A stretch of 16,690 bases of DNA from Phormidesmis priestleyi. Its GTDB lineage: Bacteria > Cyanobacteriota > Cyanobacteriia > Phormidesmidales > Phormidesmidaceae. Positions within the stretch are counted from its first letter, which is position 1. Every line of letters starts with the position of its first letter. The notes below the pieces were generated by a model that saw nothing but the letters and a program-made list of their open reading frames with translations, did no database searches and had not been told where the DNA came from. Location: the NCBI GenBank assembly GCA_003242115.1, contig QBMP01000002.1, positions 39,487 to 56,176 on the forward strand, written 5' to 3'. This document shows positions 14,778 to 16,690 of this stretch, in pieces. The position numbers were made by a program, and so were the translations under genes.

Positions 14778-14780
14778 CAG

Positions 14781-14821
14781 CAACGACGGATCTTAGCAAC
14801 CACGGATCTTAGCAACAATAG
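14781..14821 (+). repeat. 16-bp tandem repeat (2.5 copies)
   Basis: CAACGACGGATCTTAG (14781-14796) and CAACCACGGATCTTAG (14797-14812) differ by one base, and a third partial unit CAACAATAG (14813-14821) runs into the left end of the MITE-like element. The array lies directly after the 13-bp repeat. Confidence 0.8.
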
Positions 14822-14976
14822 ACCTCTTGCATAATAGATTTAATGGTAGTATTAAAGGCTTTGCCGAATTCCTTTAATATCGGCCCTTTAACTAGGGCCA
14901 TCCAAACAGTGCAGGCAAAGGCCCTTTTGTTTAAAACAAATTAGCATATCACAAAAGTAATTATGCAAGAGGTCTA
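14819..14976. mobile_element. MITE-like element (158 bp) inserted in the nrt operon
   Basis: The ends are perfect 17-bp inverted repeats, TAGACCTCTTGCATAAT (14819-14835) and its complement (14960-14976). The outermost TA could be a duplicated TA target, leaving 15-bp terminal repeats. The interior has no coding capacity but has two strong hairpins: TATTAAAGG...CCTTTAATA (14850-14858/14871-14879) and GGCCCT-TTAACT-AGGGCC (14882-14899). Small size, terminal repeats and structured non-coding interior define a miniature inverted-repeat transposable element. The parental transposase is not in the window, and I do not assign an IS family. Confidence 0.8.
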
Positions 14977-15019
14977 ATAAGCTGCGTAAATTCAGCGCTA
15001 CCCATTTTGGCTAATCACT

Positions 15020-16690
15020 ATGACTGCGTTTTTAGAAGTTGACCATGTTGATCGGGTGTTTCCGCTAGCGGGCGGCGGACGATATATTGCGCTTAAGAAC
15101 ATTAATTTGTCGATTGAGCCGGGTGAGTTTGTTTGTTTATTAGGCCATTCTGGCTGCGGTAAATCGACGCTGCTCAATATTGTTGCTGGCTTAGATAAGC
15201 CGACGCAGGGCGGGATTATTTTAGAAGGCAAGCAAGTCAAAGAGCCGGGGCCGGATCGGATGGTGGTTTTTCAAAACTACTCGTTGCTGCCTTGGAAAAC
15301 GGTTTGGCAAAATATTGCACTAGCAGTCGATCAGGTCTATGAAGACAAGTCAGCAGCGGAGCGGCGTGAGATTGTTGATCACAATATTAATATGGTGAAT
15401 TTGCGCCACGCGGTGGATAAGCGGCCTGCTGAACTGTCGGGTGGGATGAAGCAGCGGGTGGCGATAGCCCGGGCGCTAGCGATTCGCCCCAAGCTGTTGC
15501 TATTAGATGAACCCTTTGGCGCATTAGATGCCTTGACCAGAGGCAGTTTGCAAGAGCAGCTAATTACTATTTGCCAAGAAAACCAGCTGACTTGCCTGAT
15601 GGTGACTCACGATGCCGATGAAGCCTTGCTGCTGGCGGATCGGATTGTAATGCTCACCAATGGGCCGAGCTCTCACATTGGCCAAATTATTAATGTGGCG
15701 ATTCCGCGTCCGCGCCATCGGCTAGAGGTGGTTAACCATCCTGATTATTACGATCTGCGCAACGATATTATTTATTTTCTCAACCAGCAGAAGCGAGCGA
15801 AAAAACAGCAACAGCAACAGCCGCCTGTGGTGATGACTGGGCAAGGGTTAGAGAAAACCAGCCTGAATTTGGGCTACATGGCCGTCACAGACTGTGCGCC
15901 TTTGGTGGTGGCTAAAGAGAAAGGCTTTTTTGCCAAGCATGGATTGACCCAGGTAAATTTGGTGAAAGCGCCGAGCTGGGAGGCGATCGCTGACGGCATT
16001 ACTAGCGGCAGTCTAGATGCAGCGCAAATGGTGGCAGCCATGCCCCTAGCGCTTTCGATGGGAATGAACAATCAGCCGCCCGTGCCGACGCTGAGCGCAT
16101 TAACGCTTTCTCGCAACGGTAATGCGATTACGTTAGCGCAAGAATTTTATGCGAGTGGGATTCGCACTTTGGCAGAGTTTAGTCGGGCGATCGCCAGCAA
16201 TCCACAGCGAGTATATCGGCTAGGCATTGTCAGTCAAGCCTCAATGCACAACCTGATGCTGCGCTATTGGCTAGCAGCCGACGGGATTGATCCTGATCGG
16301 GATGTGAATTTGATCGTGATTCCGCCTGCGGAAATGTTGGCTAATCTCAAAGCTGGTAACATTGACGGCTACTGTGCGGGCGAACCTTGGAATACGCAGG
16401 CAGTCGCTGAAAAAGTAGGCTTTGTAATTGCGACTGACCTGGAGATTTGGCCTAACTATTTAGAAAAGGTTTTGGGGGTTAGTGAAGCTTGGGCGAATCG
16501 GTATCCTGAAACGCATTTGGCGCTGGTAAAAGCGCTTATAGAAGCCTGTGAATACTGCGAAGATCGTCGCCATCGAGAAGAGATTGTGCAGCTGATTTCG
16601 CCGCCTGAGTATTTGGGCTGCGAAGCCCGGTATCTGCGGCCTGGCTTTTTGGAGCCCTATGATCGCGGCACCGGGGCCGAGCCGGAAATG
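15020..16690 (+). CDS. nrtC: Nitrate ABC transporter ATPase NrtC with NrtA-like domain (3' end cut by window)
   Basis: One of two ATPase subunits of the nitrate/nitrite importer. The 557 codons visible run off the right edge; full NrtC is about 660 residues. The ABC domain has Walker A GHSGCGKST (42-50), Q-loop Gln85, signature LSGGMKQR (139-146), Walker B LLLLDEP (159-165), D-loop GALD (167-170) and His197. After a Gln-rich linker (258-270, KRAKKQQQQQPP) comes a cytoplasmic NrtA-homologous domain (281-557) beginning LNLGYMAVTDCAPLVVAKEKG. In this domain Trp320, His410 and Lys483 align with NrtA nitrate contacts, while Asn368 replaces Gln155. The domain is known to mediate regulation of transport by fixed nitrogen. 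nrtD probably follows outside the window. Confidence 0.95.
   Translation, partial: MTAFLEVDHVDRVFPLAGGGRYIALKNINLSIEPGEFVCLLGHSGCGKSTLLNIVAGLDKPTQGGIILEGKQVKEPGPDRMVVFQNYSLLPWKTVWQNIALAVDQVYEDKSAAERREIVDHNINMVNLRHAVDKRPAELSGGMKQRVAIARALAIRPKLLLLDEPFGALDALTRGSLQEQLITICQENQLTCLMVTHDADEALLLADRIVMLTNGPSSHIGQIINVAIPRPRHRLEVVNHPDYYDLRNDIIYFLNQQKRAKKQQQQQPPVVMTGQGLEKTSLNLGYMAVTDCAPLVVAKEKGFFAKHGLTQVNLVKAPSWEAIADGITSGSLDAAQMVAAMPLALSMGMNNQPPVPTLSALTLSRNGNAITLAQEFYASGIRTLAEFSRAIASNPQRVYRLGIVSQASMHNLMLRYWLAADGIDPDRDVNLIVIPPAEMLANLKAGNIDGYCAGEPWNTQAVAEKVGFVIATDLEIWPNYLEKVLGVSEAWANRYPETHLALVKALIEACEYCEDRRHREEIVQLISPPEYLGCEARYLRPGFLEPYDRGTGAEPEM

Larger units (their letters stand above)
14744..15019 (+). 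other. 276-bp nrtB-nrtC spacer without a gene
   Basis: The spacer contains the two short tandem arrays, the MITE-like element and a final 43-bp stretch before nrtC. No Shine-Dalgarno sequence is visible before the nrtC ATG, and I find no confident promoter. No open frame in it shows protein-like composition. Confidence 0.7.

Overview
The window comes from a cyanobacterium. The octamer GCGATCGC (HIP1) occurs 16 times in 16.7 kb, far above chance and typical of cyanobacterial chromosomes. The gene content agrees: a GlgA1-like glycogen synthase, a cyanobacterial nitrate ABC transporter with a substrate-binding domain fused to its ATPase, a TM0106-type nuclease and a DUF4351 Rpn protein. A Leptolyngbya/Phormidesmis-like lineage is a guess I cannot confirm.

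Layout. Positions 1-6.5 kb are mostly housekeeping: the 3' part of a cytosine-deaminase-family gene and a glutathione S-transferase (+), a convergent exported TPR protein (-), then divergent hemC (+), a short HPF/RaiA-family ribosome-associated protein (+) and glgA (+), followed by a convergent tRNA-Asp(GTC) on the minus strand with its own consensus-like promoter. Positions 6.6-10 kb look accessory: a small acidic lipoprotein with a 45-bp internal duplication and a strong promoter, then two co-oriented minus-strand genes for PD-(D/E)XK-type nucleases (Rpn/DUF4351 and TM0106/RecB-like). Each nuclease gene carries four in-frame 12-bp tandem repeats. aspS lies divergently at 10.05-11.85 kb.

From 12.0 kb to the right edge is a nitrate/nitrite uptake operon: nrtA (lipoprotein binding protein), nrtB (permease) and nrtC (ATPase plus NrtA-like domain, cut by the window end). 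It is preceded by a long non-coding leader. The leader starts near a GTA-N8-TAC NtcA box centred in a 43-bp dyad. The operon is unusual in two places: an 18-bp-stem hairpin between nrtA and nrtB, and a 276-bp nrtB-nrtC spacer filled by two short tandem-repeat tracts and a 158-bp MITE-like element with 17-bp perfect terminal inverted repeats.

Working together: NrtA captures nitrate/nitrite in the periplasm, NrtB passes it through the membrane, and NrtC hydrolyses ATP and probably senses substrate through its C-terminal domain. The NtcA box places this under nitrogen control. The other genes serve tetrapyrrole synthesis (hemC), carbon storage (glgA), translation (aspS, tRNA-Asp, HPF-like) and probably genome defence or maintenance (the two nucleases). 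No CRISPR array, rRNA or intact insertion sequence was seen.
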